Assembly (NCBI GenBank): GCA_964392365.1
Contig: CAYMPH010000012.1
Location: forward strand, 1-64,000
Origin: CAYMPH01 sp964392365
Lineage (GTDB): Bacteria > Spirochaetota > UBA4802 > UBA5550
Reading direction: 5' to 3'
DNA length: 64,000 bases
Position numbers and translations under genes: made by a program. Positions 30,976-41,115 of the stretch are shown here, one piece after another. Numbering within the stretch: the stretch's first letter is position 1; each line of letters opens with the position of its first letter. Under the pieces are notes generated by a model. It saw only the letters and a list, made by a program, of their open reading frames with translations, did not search any database and was not told the origin of the DNA.

Positions 30976-31672
30976 AATTATAACCCTTTTCCCGGAATTT
31001 TTCACATCTCCGCTTGAAAGCGGGCTGCTTGGCAAAGCAATAAACAGCGGTATAATTAAAATTGAAATAATTGATCTCAAGGAATTTACCGGAGATAAAT
31101 TTAATAGATGCGATGATTCACCCTACGGCGGCGGAACAGGAATGGTGTTAAAGCCGGAACCTCTGTTCAATGCAATAAAATCCATAGGGAAAAATTCACA
31201 GAATTTTATAACAGCAATGACTCCGGCAGGGGAAAAGCTTGATCAAAGGCTCGTAAAAAAATTATCGTCCGAAAAAGAAATCGTAATTATATGCGGACAT
31301 TACGAAGGAATTGACCAGAGGGTAATAGATAAATTTGTTGACCTTGAAATATCAGTTGGCGATTATATCCTTTCCGGCGGGGAATTTGCCTCGCTTGTTT
31401 TAATAGACGCTGTTTCAAGGCTTATACCGGGTTTTATGTCAAACGAGGAATCAGTTGTAGATGAAAGTTTTGAAAATCATCTGCTTGAATATCCTCAATA
31501 CACAAGACCTGAAATTTTTGAGGATTTGGCAGTACCCGAAGTCCTTTTAAGCGGGGATCATAAAAAAATAGCAAAATGGAGACTTGGCAGAAGTCTTGAA
31601 AAAACAGAAAAAGCCAGGCCCGATTTATATAAAAAGTTTTTAATAAATTTTATGTCAGGAGAATCAAAATGA
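30965..31672 (+). CDS. trmD: tRNA (guanine-N1)-methyltransferase
   Basis: This 235-residue SPOUT-class enzyme makes m1G37 in tRNAs. It contains 'KIITLFPEFFTSPLESGLLG', 'DDSPYGGGTGMVLKPEPLF', 'ICGHYEGIDQRVIDKFVD' and 'EISVGDYILSGGE', the knot that binds S-adenosylmethionine. No ATG is available at the right place. The TTG at 30965, six bases after GAGGG, gives a start that aligns with family members. It overlaps the end of rimM and the start of rplS (4 bp). Confidence 0.95.
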   Translation: MIFKIITLFPEFFTSPLESGLLGKAINSGIIKIEIIDLKEFTGDKFNRCDDSPYGGGTGMVLKPEPLFNAIKSIGKNSQNFITAMTPAGEKLDQRLVKKLSSEKEIVIICGHYEGIDQRVIDKFVDLEISVGDYILSGGEFASLVLIDAVSRLIPGFMSNEESVVDESFENHLLEYPQYTRPEIFEDLAVPEVLLSGDHKKIAKWRLGRSLEKTEKARPDLYKKFLINFMSGESK

Positions 31673-32073
31673 ATCTGCTTCAGTCAGTTGAAAAAGCAAT
31701 AAAACCTGTTGAAAGAGAAATCAATTTCGAAATAGGTAATACAGTTAAAGTCCATTACAGAATTGTTGAGGGCGACAAGGAAAGAATTCAGATCTACGAA
31801 GGTATTGTAATAGCCATAGATGGTAAATCGATCGGTAAAACATTTACTGTCAGAAAAATTTCATTCGATGTTGGAGTTGAAAGAGTTTTTCCGATATTCT
31901 CACCAAGAATAGCCAAAATTGAAATCGTCCGTAAAGGCAAAATAAAGAGAGCTAAATTATACTATCTGAGAGACAGAAAAGGCAAGTCTGCAAAACTTAA
32001 AGAAAAAATCAGCAAAACAGCTTTTGTTAAAAAAGCTCATGGAACTGCAAAAACCGAAACCACAGAATCATAA
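31669..32073 (+). CDS. rplS: 50S ribosomal protein L19
   Basis: This 134-residue protein has the L19 features 'FEIGNTVKVHYRIVEGDKER', 'IQIYEGIVIA', 'FTVRKISFDVGVERVFPIFS' and a basic C-terminus 'GKIKRAKLYYLRDRKGKSAK'. It lies at the 30S/50S interface. The tail is slightly longer than average. Last gene of the operon, followed 27 bp later by a terminator. Confidence 0.97.
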   Translation: MNLLQSVEKAIKPVEREINFEIGNTVKVHYRIVEGDKERIQIYEGIVIAIDGKSIGKTFTVRKISFDVGVERVFPIFSPRIAKIEIVRKGKIKRAKLYYLRDRKGKSAKLKEKISKTAFVKKAHGTAKTETTES

Positions 32074-32100
32074 ATATTTATAAATTCCATTATAAAAATA

Positions 32101-32140
32101 AAAAGCTCCTTTTATTTACAAAGGAGCTTTTTTATTCTTT
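32101..32140. terminator. Terminator after rplS
   Basis: AAAGCTCCTTT and AAAGGAGCTTT pair over 11 bp around a 7-base loop, followed by a T-rich run. It ends the ribosomal operon and lies at the end of the convergent histidine kinase gene, so it probably serves both. Confidence 0.92.
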
Positions 32141-35100
32141 TTTCTTATTTAAAACTTTTCTTACATAATTCATTATAAAATTCGGAGTAAACGGCTTTTG
32201 TATAAAATCATATCCTGTTTTTTTATCAGTTTCTCCTGCCATATTAGAATAACCCGACATTAAAACAATTTTTATTCCCGGCCTTAATTTAGAGAGTCTG
32301 TCAGCAAGATCGTTACCATCAATACCAGGCATAACAATATCAGATATAACAAGGTCAACATTGAAATCTTTATTTTCAAAAAGCTCGAGTGCTTCCTCTC
32401 CGCTTGAAGCATTATAAATTGTGTAGCCCTGGGATTTTAATGTTTCTCCAGCAACCTTTTGAGGCGTAGGATTATCATCAACAATAAGAATTGATTCACT
32501 GCCGTGTAAATCTTTAATTTCTATTTCTGCATCATGTTTTAATTCTTCATTTTCCAGACAAGGAAGATATACTTTAAAAGTTGATCCTTTACCTAACTCA
32601 CTGTATACTAAAATATTTCCTTTGTGCTGTTTCACTATTCCAAAAACTGTAGAAAGCCCCAACCCTGTTCCTTTTCCTTTTTCTTTTGTGGTAAAAAAAG
32701 GATCAAAAATTTCTTTCTGAACTTCCTTTGTCATGCCTATTCCGGTATCTGAAACAGAAAATACAGCATATTCACCTGGAGAAAGATTTTCAAAATTTTT
32801 AACATACTTCTCATCAAGACTTTCCATTGATGTTTCAATTGTAATTACTCCTCCATCAGGCATTGCATCACGGGCATTTATGACCAGGTTAATCATAATT
32901 TGTGAAACCTGGGTTGAATCTGCAGAAATCCTTTTCATATTTGAACTGATTTTATTTTCCATAGTAATATTATCGCCAATAAGTCTAGATAGCATTTTTG
33001 CTGTATTCTTAACTGATTCGTTTAAATCTATCATACTGAATTCAAGTTTATTTTTTCTTCCAAAAGCAAGAAGCTGTTTAACAAGATCAGCAGCTTTGTT
33101 GCCTGCATTAATTATCATACTGATATCATCCAATGCCGGATGACCCTGTGGAAGTTTAAAAGATGCCAGCTCGCTGAAACCGAGAATGCCTGTGAGCAGA
33201 TTATTGAAATCGTGAGCAACACCGCCGGCAAGACGTCCGAGAGATTCAAGTTTCTGAGTCTGAAGAAGCTGTTCTTTCAGAGAATCCTTCTCAATCTCAG
33301 CCTGCTTTCGCTCAGTGATGTCAATTATCTGAGTAATTGAATTAATTATTCCGAATGAATCCATGTAAACAGCATTCCTCACCTCACAGATTCTTTTTTC
33401 TCCATTTTTTCTTATAATTGTAATTTCATATTGTTCAGGAACAGATTCTCCCTGCTGACGCTTTTTATACCGATTCGAGGCTATCTCTCTGCTTTCTTCA
33501 GCAAGTGTATTATTAAAATCCATTCCAATAAGTTCACTTTCCGGATAACCCATTATTTCACAAAATTTTGAATTAACATATGTAAACTGATAATTACCAT
33601 TAATAATTGTAATTCCAACAAGAGATTTCTCTACTACTGAACGGAATCTGTTTTCTTTCACTATCAGTTCATCTTCAGCATGCTTCTTCTCAGTGATATC
33701 CCGCAATATAGTTCCAAATCTTACGGATTTTTCGCCTTTAATTAGAAAAGAAGTATCCTGAACTATTTTATGTTTTCCGTCCGGAGTTACTATTTCCTGA
33801 TCTAAAGTACGGCCAGGGAAATCTATTTTCATTTCTAAAATATTTTTCATAATCGCTTTTTGATTTTCTAATATATCAGGTGTTTTCATATTTTCAGGAA
33901 TAATTTTACATATTACTTCCCATGCAGGCTTTCCAATTACTCTTTCCGGCTGAAGCCCGGTAATTTCTGCAATAATTCTATTCCATATAATAATATTACC
34001 GATTTCATCTGAAATCATAATACCATCAAAAGATTGTTCTATAATTTCACGTAATTTTTCCTCACTTTCTTTCAATGACTCTTCAGCATATTTCCGCTCC
34101 GTTATATCTGTAATACTCTCTATAGCTCCTATGATATTTCCGAAATGATCATGGAGTGGCGATGCCTTGGCAACAACCCAGGCGCCTTTATTATTGTTTA
34201 ATCCGCTGCAAAACACTTCCACATTAAGAGTTTCATCTTCTTTGGTAATATTGGAATAGAGATCCAGATTTTTATGCTGCTTATTAAAAAATAAATCAAG
34301 CAGCAGAAGACGCGACTCCCCATAAAAAGGAAGAGTATAGGCATAATTGCTTTTGCCTATCATCTCTGAAGCAGGTACTCCTGTCATTTTCTCAATTGCT
34401 TTATTCCAGATTATAACACGTTTTTCGTTATCTATAGCCAGAGTTGCATCAGGAAGAAATTCAATAATATCGATCAGCTGGCTGCGGTTGGCCTGAAATG
34501 CCTCTTCTGCTCTCTTTCGCTCTGTGATATCAATCAGGGAAGCTATGCTTTTTTTAGTCCCGGGTATTAGTTCAATAGTAAGAATTGTATCACGAATTTC
34601 TCCTGATTTTGTCCTGAAGCGGAATTCATACCCCGGAAGTGCGCTATCATGATTTTTTCGTCTTAATTTGTGCTGCTCTATCATCCGGCCGAGATCATCC
34701 GGATGAACAAGATCAGTCCATTTCATTTTAGAAATAATTTCATCCCTTGTATATCCCGAACGGTTAATAAATTCATTATTTACCATACTCATTGTCATAT
34801 CTTCTTCAATGAGAAGCATTGCAGAGCCGGTATTTTCAAACAAAGTCCGGTAAAGCTCTTCGTTCTCGCGAAGCTTTTTTTCAGTTCGAAGCCTTAAAAG
34901 GATGTTGCCTATCTGCATAGCAAGAGTCTCAAGAGTAATCCGGGTACTGGTTGGAACTGATTCATGTGTGTGTGAAGCCAGATTAAGAATAGCTATTACT
35001 TTTTCATTACTCATTATAGGAATAATTGCTATAGATCGCAGCCCTTCTTTAATCCTAATATCATCAGTTATTGGGCGGACATCATTGTAATTGCCGTAAA

Positions 35101-35743
35101 TAGCTTTACCTGGTTTCACCATGGTCACAGATTTTGAATCCGGAGAAAAATGTGTAACCTGCGAAATGAATTCAGGGGATAGACCATGATGAACTGCAAT
35201 ATCAAGCGCACCTGTTGCAGGGTCGACCAGATAAATACCGCCGGAGTCAATACTTTCAAGCTGAAGCAATGATTTTAAAACAACATCCAGTGCAGATTGC
35301 AGGTCGGTAGTTGTATTTAACTGAAAACCAAGCTCATGCTGAATACGTAAATTTTCATTTGATTCAAATAAATCAAAAGCCATCTCAATGGATGACTGCA
35401 GGACAAAATCACCTGAATTTTTAATAACGTAACCGTAGCGGGTTATGCCACGGATTTTTTCAAGCATTTCCTTTTCTGTATGAGAAGTCAGAAAAACAAT
35501 AGGGAGATGTCTTTTTGCAAGAATCTGCTGTGCTGCTTCAGGACCATTAATTCCTTTACCGAGATATGCATCCATCAGAATAAGATTTATTTTGCTGTGG
35601 TTTAAGGCTGTTTCAACAGCCTTTTCTCCAGTTGCAGCGGTGATCACATTATAGCCGAACTTTCTTAAAGTTTTTTCTGTTGCGGCTGATATAACTGCTT
35701 CATCTTCAACAAGAAAAATAGTTTTTTGATTTTCATCTTTCAT
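32132..35743 (-). CDS. Hybrid sensor histidine kinase (REC-GAF-PAS-HisKA-HATPase-REC)
   Basis: A 1203-residue cytoplasmic signalling protein. In order: a receiver domain (phospho-Asp58), a GAF domain (about 140-285), four to five PAS/PAC units (about 295-820, each ending in 'DITERK' or a variant), HisKA with the H-box 'GGVAHDFNNLLTGILGFSEL' (His near 844), HATPase with 'GTGLGLSTVFGIVKQHKGN', and a C-terminal receiver (Asp near 1135, 'DLVISDIVMPGIDG'). No membrane helix, so it senses an internal or diffusible signal. No adjacent output regulator is visible. Confidence 0.93.
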   Translation of the reverse strand: MKDENQKTIFLVEDEAVISAATEKTLRKFGYNVITAATGEKAVETALNHSKINLILMDAYLGKGINGPEAAQQILAKRHLPIVFLTSHTEKEMLEKIRGITRYGYVIKNSGDFVLQSSIEMAFDLFESNENLRIQHELGFQLNTTTDLQSALDVVLKSLLQLESIDSGGIYLVDPATGALDIAVHHGLSPEFISQVTHFSPDSKSVTMVKPGKAIYGNYNDVRPITDDIRIKEGLRSIAIIPIMSNEKVIAILNLASHTHESVPTSTRITLETLAMQIGNILLRLRTEKKLRENEELYRTLFENTGSAMLLIEEDMTMSMVNNEFINRSGYTRDEIISKMKWTDLVHPDDLGRMIEQHKLRRKNHDSALPGYEFRFRTKSGEIRDTILTIELIPGTKKSIASLIDITERKRAEEAFQANRSQLIDIIEFLPDATLAIDNEKRVIIWNKAIEKMTGVPASEMIGKSNYAYTLPFYGESRLLLLDLFFNKQHKNLDLYSNITKEDETLNVEVFCSGLNNNKGAWVVAKASPLHDHFGNIIGAIESITDITERKYAEESLKESEEKLREIIEQSFDGIMISDEIGNIIIWNRIIAEITGLQPERVIGKPAWEVICKIIPENMKTPDILENQKAIMKNILEMKIDFPGRTLDQEIVTPDGKHKIVQDTSFLIKGEKSVRFGTILRDITEKKHAEDELIVKENRFRSVVEKSLVGITIINGNYQFTYVNSKFCEIMGYPESELIGMDFNNTLAEESREIASNRYKKRQQGESVPEQYEITIIRKNGEKRICEVRNAVYMDSFGIINSITQIIDITERKQAEIEKDSLKEQLLQTQKLESLGRLAGGVAHDFNNLLTGILGFSELASFKLPQGHPALDDISMIINAGNKAADLVKQLLAFGRKNKLEFSMIDLNESVKNTAKMLSRLIGDNITMENKISSNMKRISADSTQVSQIMINLVINARDAMPDGGVITIETSMESLDEKYVKNFENLSPGEYAVFSVSDTGIGMTKEVQKEIFDPFFTTKEKGKGTGLGLSTVFGIVKQHKGNILVYSELGKGSTFKVYLPCLENEELKHDAEIEIKDLHGSESILIVDDNPTPQKVAGETLKSQGYTIYNASSGEEALELFENKDFNVDLVISDIVMPGIDGNDLADRLSKLRPGIKIVLMSGYSNMAGETDKKTGYDFIQKPFTPNFIMNYVRKVLNKKKE

Positions 35744-35930
35744 GTTTAATTTCTAATTTAACTTCATTAGTGCCTCAGCCGCACTCAAGCAGAATATGTT
35801 CTTAACCATATTACTGGTACGGATAAGATATTTATCTTAGGTTCTACTTACTAATTTTATTTTTATTGAATCTGCATAAAATTTAATTGTCAAATATTAT
35901 TTTAAAAAAATAAATTTGATGAGTTGAATT

Positions 35931-35970
35931 ATGTCAGATACTTCTTATATTTAAAAAAAATATCTGACAT
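35931..35970. repeat. Perfect inverted repeat between tkt and the kinase gene
   Basis: ATGTCAGATA (35931-35940) and TATCTGACAT (35961-35970) flank a 20-base AT-rich loop. It lies 30 bp past the transketolase stop and may act as a weak terminator or a protein-binding site. No T run follows. Confidence 0.5.
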
Positions 35971-35999
35971 TAAGAAAGCGGGAAATGTTTAATTCAGAT

Positions 36000-37976
36000 T
36001 TATTTCAAATATTTTTCAATTTTTTCAGCAATTGCAGCTGATGTGAAACCGAATTTTTCAGCAAGCACCTTATCAGGAGCTGATGCTCCGAAATGATCAA
36101 GTGTTATATATAGAGCTTTTCTTCCTGCATATTTTTCCCAACCGAATCTGCTGCCTGCTTCAACTACTGCATAGCTGGCTCCATCCGGAAGTATTTCTTC
36201 TTTATATTTTTCAGATTGATTATCAAAAACTCCCCAGCACGGGAATGAAACCACCCTCACTTTAATGCCTTTTTTATTAAGCTCTTCTGAAGCAGCAATC
36301 GAAACATGAACTTCAGATCCGGTAGATAGGATGATTATATCAGGTTTACCTTCACAATCCCTTATAATATATGCTCCTTTAAATAGACTCTCTGCTCCCT
36401 TACCTGCAATTTTTTCAATAACCGGTAAATCCTGCCTGGTCAGTGCAATCATGGTTGGCCCGGTTTTTCTTGTTACTGCATAAATCCAGGCTTCAGCAGT
36501 TTCCTCTGCATCTGCAGGCCTTATAACATGCAGATTAGGGATTGCTCTTGCAGTAGCAAGCTGCTCTACAGGCTGGTGGGTAGGACCATCTTCTCCAACA
36601 AAAAACGAATCGTGAGTAAAAACAAAAATTGAATGCAGACCGCTTAAAGCAGCAATACGAACCGGCGGTCTCATATAATCCAGAAATACAAGAAATGTTG
36701 CGCAGAAAGAAACAAAACCGCCATAGTATGAAATTCCATTTACGATAGATCCCATAGCATGTTCCCTGACGCCGAAATGAATATTCCGCCCTATCCCGCC
36801 TCTGCCGGTTTCAGAAAAACCCTTAACAAAAGTTTTATTGCTCGGCCCTAAATCTGCAGATCCTCCGATAAAATTAGGCATTTCATTAAAAAGAGTTTCA
36901 AGCACTTTACCGCCTGCACTTCTTGTGGCAATTTTTTTGTCAGATGGAAATTTCACCATTTTTGATCTTAAGTCAGATGCATCATAATCTGAAAAAAATC
37001 TGTTCCACTTAATTTTTAAATCACCTGAAACAGTTTTATTAAAACTATCGTTCCATGCAGAATACACTTTCAGCATTTCTGCTTTTCTTATTTTAAATAT
37101 TTCAAGTACTCTATCAGGAACCTGAAAAAATTTCGCCGGATCAAGCCCTAAAGATTTTTTCGTTTCAGCAACATCCTTATCTCCGAGCGGAGCCCCGTGT
37201 GAATCAGCAGATCCTTCTTTACCTGAACATCCTTTTGCAATGCAGGTAGTCGCAATAATAATTGACGGGCGCGAAGTTTCTTTCTGTGCCGCAATTATGG
37301 CATTTTCTATCTGAGCAAAATCATGCCCGTCTATTTCCTGGACATGCCAGCCGTATGCTTTAAATCTTGCTTCAGCATTTTCTCCGAAAGTTATATCAGT
37401 ACTGCCTTCAATGGAGATGCTGTTGGAATCATAAAGATAAATCAGCCTTCCAAGGCCTATATGTCCTGCAATGGAGGCAGCTTCTGATGCAACGCCTTCC
37501 ATCAGATCACCATCACTTACAATCGCATATATATAATGATCAATAATATTTCCAAATTCCTCAGCAAGAAGATTTTCCGCAAGAGCCATGCCGACTCCAT
37601 TTGCAAAGCCCTGGCCCAGAGGACCTGTTGTTGTTTCAACGCCTGCAGTATGTCCGAATTCCGGATGTCCGGGGGTGAGGCTTCCGAACTGCCTGAAATT
37701 TCTCAATTCATCCATTGAAAGAGAGTAGCCTGATAAATGCAGCATTGAATAAAGAAGCATCGATCCGTGACCTGCAGATAAAATAAATCTGTCTCTGTTT
37801 TTCCATGTCGGATCATCAGGATTATGCTTTAATATTTTTGCCCACAAAACTGCTGCCATGTCCGCGCACCCCATTGGCATTCCTGGATGACCCGAATTGG
37901 CTTTCTGAACTCCATCCATGGCAAGTCCTCTGACTGTATTGGCAATTAATTGAAGATCATTTAAAGTTATATTCAT
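36000..37976 (-). CDS. tkt: Transketolase
   Basis: This 658-residue thiamine-diphosphate enzyme of the pentose phosphate pathway has 'NSGHPGMPMGCADMAAVLW', 'GPLGQGFANGVGMALAE', the ThDP-binding 'IVSDGDLMEGVASEAASIAG' and 'THDSFFVGEDGPTHQPVEQL'. Full length for the family, so one chain carries both the PP and Pyr domains. It stands alone between the hybrid kinase and plsC. Confidence 0.96.
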   Translation of the reverse strand: MNITLNDLQLIANTVRGLAMDGVQKANSGHPGMPMGCADMAAVLWAKILKHNPDDPTWKNRDRFILSAGHGSMLLYSMLHLSGYSLSMDELRNFRQFGSLTPGHPEFGHTAGVETTTGPLGQGFANGVGMALAENLLAEEFGNIIDHYIYAIVSDGDLMEGVASEAASIAGHIGLGRLIYLYDSNSISIEGSTDITFGENAEARFKAYGWHVQEIDGHDFAQIENAIIAAQKETSRPSIIIATTCIAKGCSGKEGSADSHGAPLGDKDVAETKKSLGLDPAKFFQVPDRVLEIFKIRKAEMLKVYSAWNDSFNKTVSGDLKIKWNRFFSDYDASDLRSKMVKFPSDKKIATRSAGGKVLETLFNEMPNFIGGSADLGPSNKTFVKGFSETGRGGIGRNIHFGVREHAMGSIVNGISYYGGFVSFCATFLVFLDYMRPPVRIAALSGLHSIFVFTHDSFFVGEDGPTHQPVEQLATARAIPNLHVIRPADAEETAEAWIYAVTRKTGPTMIALTRQDLPVIEKIAGKGAESLFKGAYIIRDCEGKPDIIILSTGSEVHVSIAASEELNKKGIKVRVVSFPCWGVFDNQSEKYKEEILPDGASYAVVEAGSRFGWEKYAGRKALYITLDHFGASAPDKVLAEKFGFTSAAIAEKIEKYLK

Positions 37977-38141
37977 ATCAACCTTTTCTATGTGATAATT
38001 TTAAAAAGCACTTATCTTATAATTTTGTATTTAATTTAAAATCTTTGAATCAAAGGTGAAGTAAAACTTAATACTGTCAATGAATAAAATGCGGGATTAA
38101 TACAGGCATTTAAAAAATAGAAGCATATAATTTCGGAATGA

Positions 38142-38855
38142 TTACTCAACATTATTTGAAATAATTATTCTTACCTTTTCAGCCAGATCTTCCACAGATA
38201 AATTGCTGAATTCTGAAACCGGAATCGGATCAAGAACTTTGACCTTTATTCTGTATCCTGACCTCATGTTCATGCTGTATTTAGGCAATATTTTTATAGT
38301 CCCGCTGACTGCAACCGGAAGAATGGGAATTCCAAGTTTTTTTGCTATAAGAAATGCACCGGGTTTAAAAGGTTTCAGTATGCCATCCGGTGATCTTGTG
38401 CCTTCAGGGAATATAAATACAGAGTTTCCTTCAGCAAGGTTTTTCTCGCATTCATCCAGCATCTTCCTGATGCTTTCCTTATCGCCCCTTTTAAGTCCAA
38501 TATACCGGTTGAGAACCATGTTCCATCCGATTAAAGGAACTCTGAATATTTCAGATTTTGAAACCCATTTAAAATGATAAAAAAGCCTGAACAGAACAAG
38601 TATATCAAACTGGGACTGGTGGTTTGATACAATAACAAATGTTCTGAACCTGTCAGCCTTTTTCCTGCCTGTAATTGATACCGGAGTAAATAAAGTATAA
38701 ATAGAAGCCCATAAACAGGTGAATTGATGCAGGACTATAAGTCTTTTATCAAACAGAACAGTCAGTATCCATATTGTAAATGCAATTGCAAATAATGCAA
38801 TTGAGGTGATGCCTATAAATATAAGAAATAGTATAGATATAAATCTGTTTATCAT
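38142..38855 (-). CDS. plsC: 1-acyl-sn-glycerol-3-phosphate acyltransferase
   Basis: This 237-residue membrane acyltransferase makes phosphatidic acid. It has an N-terminal hydrophobic region (about 5-35), the catalytic HX4D motif His79-Asp84 in 'SNHQSQFDIL' and the substrate-binding 'FPEGTRSPDG' (Glu151-Ser155). Gene is on the same strand as the ABC-F gene, 26 bp downstream of it. Confidence 0.92.
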   Translation of the reverse strand: MINRFISILFLIFIGITSIALFAIAFTIWILTVLFDKRLIVLHQFTCLWASIYTLFTPVSITGRKKADRFRTFVIVSNHQSQFDILVLFRLFYHFKWVSKSEIFRVPLIGWNMVLNRYIGLKRGDKESIRKMLDECEKNLAEGNSVFIFPEGTRSPDGILKPFKPGAFLIAKKLGIPILPVAVSGTIKILPKYSMNMRSGYRIKVKVLDPIPVSEFSNLSVEDLAEKVRIIISNNVE

Positions 38856-38881
38856 AATCCATAACTCATAATTAATTTTTA

Positions 38882-40516
38882 TTACAGCATAAGCCTGTCG
38901 TGACCGTGGTAAAGTTCATCACGGATTTTTTTGATATCAGGATTTTCTATATATTCATCGAACTGCATTCTCCTGTCAATAATTCCAGCCGGAGTTATTT
39001 CAACAATTCTGTTTGAAGAAGTATTCACAAACTGATGATCATGAGAAGTAAACAAAACAACTTCAGGAAATGCTATCAAAGCATCATTGAGCGATGTGAT
39101 AGATTCAAGATCAAGGTGGTTTGTTGGCTCATCAAAGATCAGAACATTCGAATTTGAAAGCATCATTCTTGAAAGCATGCATCTGACTCTTTCACCTCCG
39201 GAAAGCACTTTTGTTTTTTTCAGCGCTTCATCACCTGAAAAAAGCATTCTGCCTAAAAAACCGCGAATGAAATTTTCATCTTTATCTTCTGAGTATTGTC
39301 TCATCCAGTCAACCATGTTATATTCACCTGAAAAAAATGAAGAATTCTCTTTTGGAAAATATGATCTGCTGATTGTCTCGCCCCATCTGAATTCGCCGGA
39401 ATCCTGTTTTGCCTCTCCCATCAATATCTGAAACAGAACTGTTTTTGCAAGATTGTTCGGACCCACAAAAGCAATTTTGTCATTCTTTAAAACAATAAGA
39501 TTTAAATTTTCAAAAAGTTTTTCCCCATCTACAGATGCGGATAGATTTTCAATTGTAAGAATCATTTTACCGCATTCTCTTTCAGGCTTAAACATCACAT
39601 ATGGAAATTTTCTCATTGAAACAGGCATCTCTTCCGGAGTAAGCTTTTCAAGAAGCTTTTTCCTTGAAGTTGCCTGTTTTGCTTTAGATGCATTGGAGCT
39701 GAATCTTTCAATAAATTCTTTCAGCTCTTTTGCCTTGTCTTCTTTCTTTTTATTATCATCTCTTTTCTGTTTCAGCATAAGCTGGCTTGCAGTATACCAG
39801 AATGAATAGTTTCCCGCATAAACAGATATTTTACCGAAATCTATATCTGCAATGTGGGTACATACTTTATCAAGAAAGTGCCTGTCGTGAGACACAACAA
39901 TAACTGTATTTTTATAATCGTATAGGGAATTTTCAAGCCAGGTAATTGATTCTATATCAAGGTGGTTTGTAGGTTCATCAAGCAGAAGAATATCCGGATT
40001 ACCAAATAGTGCCTGAGCAAGCAGTACTCGTATTTTCTGCCCGCCTTCAAGTTCCTTCATCTTTTTCTGCTGAAGCGTTTCATCAATACCGAGTTCTTTA
40101 AGCATTTTTGCAGCTTCAGATTCTGCATCATAGCCGTTCATCTCGCCGAGAAGCTCTTCAAGTTCTGAAGCACGCATGCCGTCTTCTTCTGTAAAATCCT
40201 CTTTGGCGTAAATTTCCTCCCGCTCCTTTAAAACATCAAACAGCTTTTCAAATCCTTTTATAACTGTATTGATAACTGAAAACTCGTCAAATGCAAACTG
40301 ATCCTGGCTTAAAACAGCAATTCGTTCATTCGGATTTTTTGATATAGTTCCATCTGTCTGTTCAATCTCGCCGGATAAAATTTTCAGAAAAGTCGATTTA
40401 CCTGAACCATTCGCGCCGATAAGCCCGTAACAGTTTCCAGGCGCGAATTTTATGTTTGCATCCTTGAATAATATTCTTTTCCCGTAAGCGAGAGTTAAAT
40501 TGTTAACCTGCAGCAT
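38882..40516 (-). CDS. ABC-F family ATPase (YbiT/YkpA-like)
   Basis: This 544-residue soluble protein has two ABC domains in tandem and no membrane part, which is the ABC-F layout of translation factors acting at the ribosomal E site. First domain: Walker A 'GANGSGKST' (34-42), signature 'LEGGQKIRVLLAQALFG', 'LLLDEPTNHLD'. Second domain: 'LSGGERVRCMLSRMML' and 'LIFDEPTNHLD', with the Walker A changed to 'GPNNLAKT', a form I recall in the YkpA/YbiT branch. The inter-domain linker (about 245-300) is rich in Lys and Glu. Confidence 0.9.
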   Translation of the reverse strand: MLQVNNLTLAYGKRILFKDANIKFAPGNCYGLIGANGSGKSTFLKILSGEIEQTDGTISKNPNERIAVLSQDQFAFDEFSVINTVIKGFEKLFDVLKEREEIYAKEDFTEEDGMRASELEELLGEMNGYDAESEAAKMLKELGIDETLQQKKMKELEGGQKIRVLLAQALFGNPDILLLDEPTNHLDIESITWLENSLYDYKNTVIVVSHDRHFLDKVCTHIADIDFGKISVYAGNYSFWYTASQLMLKQKRDDNKKKEDKAKELKEFIERFSSNASKAKQATSRKKLLEKLTPEEMPVSMRKFPYVMFKPERECGKMILTIENLSASVDGEKLFENLNLIVLKNDKIAFVGPNNLAKTVLFQILMGEAKQDSGEFRWGETISRSYFPKENSSFFSGEYNMVDWMRQYSEDKDENFIRGFLGRMLFSGDEALKKTKVLSGGERVRCMLSRMMLSNSNVLIFDEPTNHLDLESITSLNDALIAFPEVVLFTSHDHQFVNTSSNRIVEITPAGIIDRRMQFDEYIENPDIKKIRDELYHGHDRLML

Positions 40517-40731
40517 TAAATTCTCCTGATTTACTTATAAAAAAATAAATAAAAAATATACTCTATTTCATATCATTTTTTTGCATTGATAAAAAAAAAG
40601 GCTTAATCAGGCAATCAAATAATTCTAATTAATAAAAATTTATAAAGAAAAAATTCTTATTTTTTTAAAAATTAACCACCCTGGCAGTATTAATATATAG
40701 AGATTCTATTAAAAAACATTGAAAAGAATAC

Positions 40732-40760
40732 TTGACATATCGGATATTTATCAATAATTT
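40732..40760 (+). promoter_or_regulatory. Possible promoter of the coiled-coil protein gene
   Basis: TTGACA (40732-40737), a 17-bp spacer containing the near-palindrome ATATCGGATAT, and a poor -10 TAATTT (40755-40760) directly before the GGAGG ribosome site. Confidence 0.4.
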
Positions 40761-40775
40761 ATTTTGGAGGAATAC

Positions 40776-41111
40776 ATGGAGGGCAAATTCATGCGAGCAG
40801 CAAAGAATACTGCAAAATCAAGAACTATTACAATTGACGATTACTACAACGAAAGATTTCTAAGGCTTGAAATTGAAATGAAACATCTACGGGAAGATTT
40901 TAACAGACGATTTGAAGCAGTAGATAAAAGATTTGAAACAATTGATAAACGATTCGAAGACATGAGAGACGATATGAACCGCCGTTTTGAATCTGTTGAC
41001 AAGCGTTTTGACGCTCTCACAACAAGAATTGACCGGTTTATGATCTGGTCATTCGGCATGACATTTACATCCACCGGGCTTATAATTGCAGCAATGAAAT
41101 TCTGGAAATAG
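40776..41111 (+). CDS. Small coiled-coil protein with C-terminal membrane anchor
   Basis: This 111-residue protein has a central coiled coil of near-perfect seven-residue units ('RFEAVDK', 'RFETIDK', 'RFEDMRD', 'DMNRRFE', 'SVDKRFD'; about residues 45-90) and one C-terminal membrane helix. The ATG at 40776 follows TTGGAGG; the upstream TTG at 40764 overlaps that site. Similar small heptad-repeat proteins are common in bacteria without a settled function. It is a lone + strand gene among (-) genes. Confidence 0.7.
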   Translation: MEGKFMRAAKNTAKSRTITIDDYYNERFLRLEIEMKHLREDFNRRFEAVDKRFETIDKRFEDMRDDMNRRFESVDKRFDALTTRIDRFMIWSFGMTFTSTGLIIAAMKFWK

Positions 41112-41115
41112 AAAC

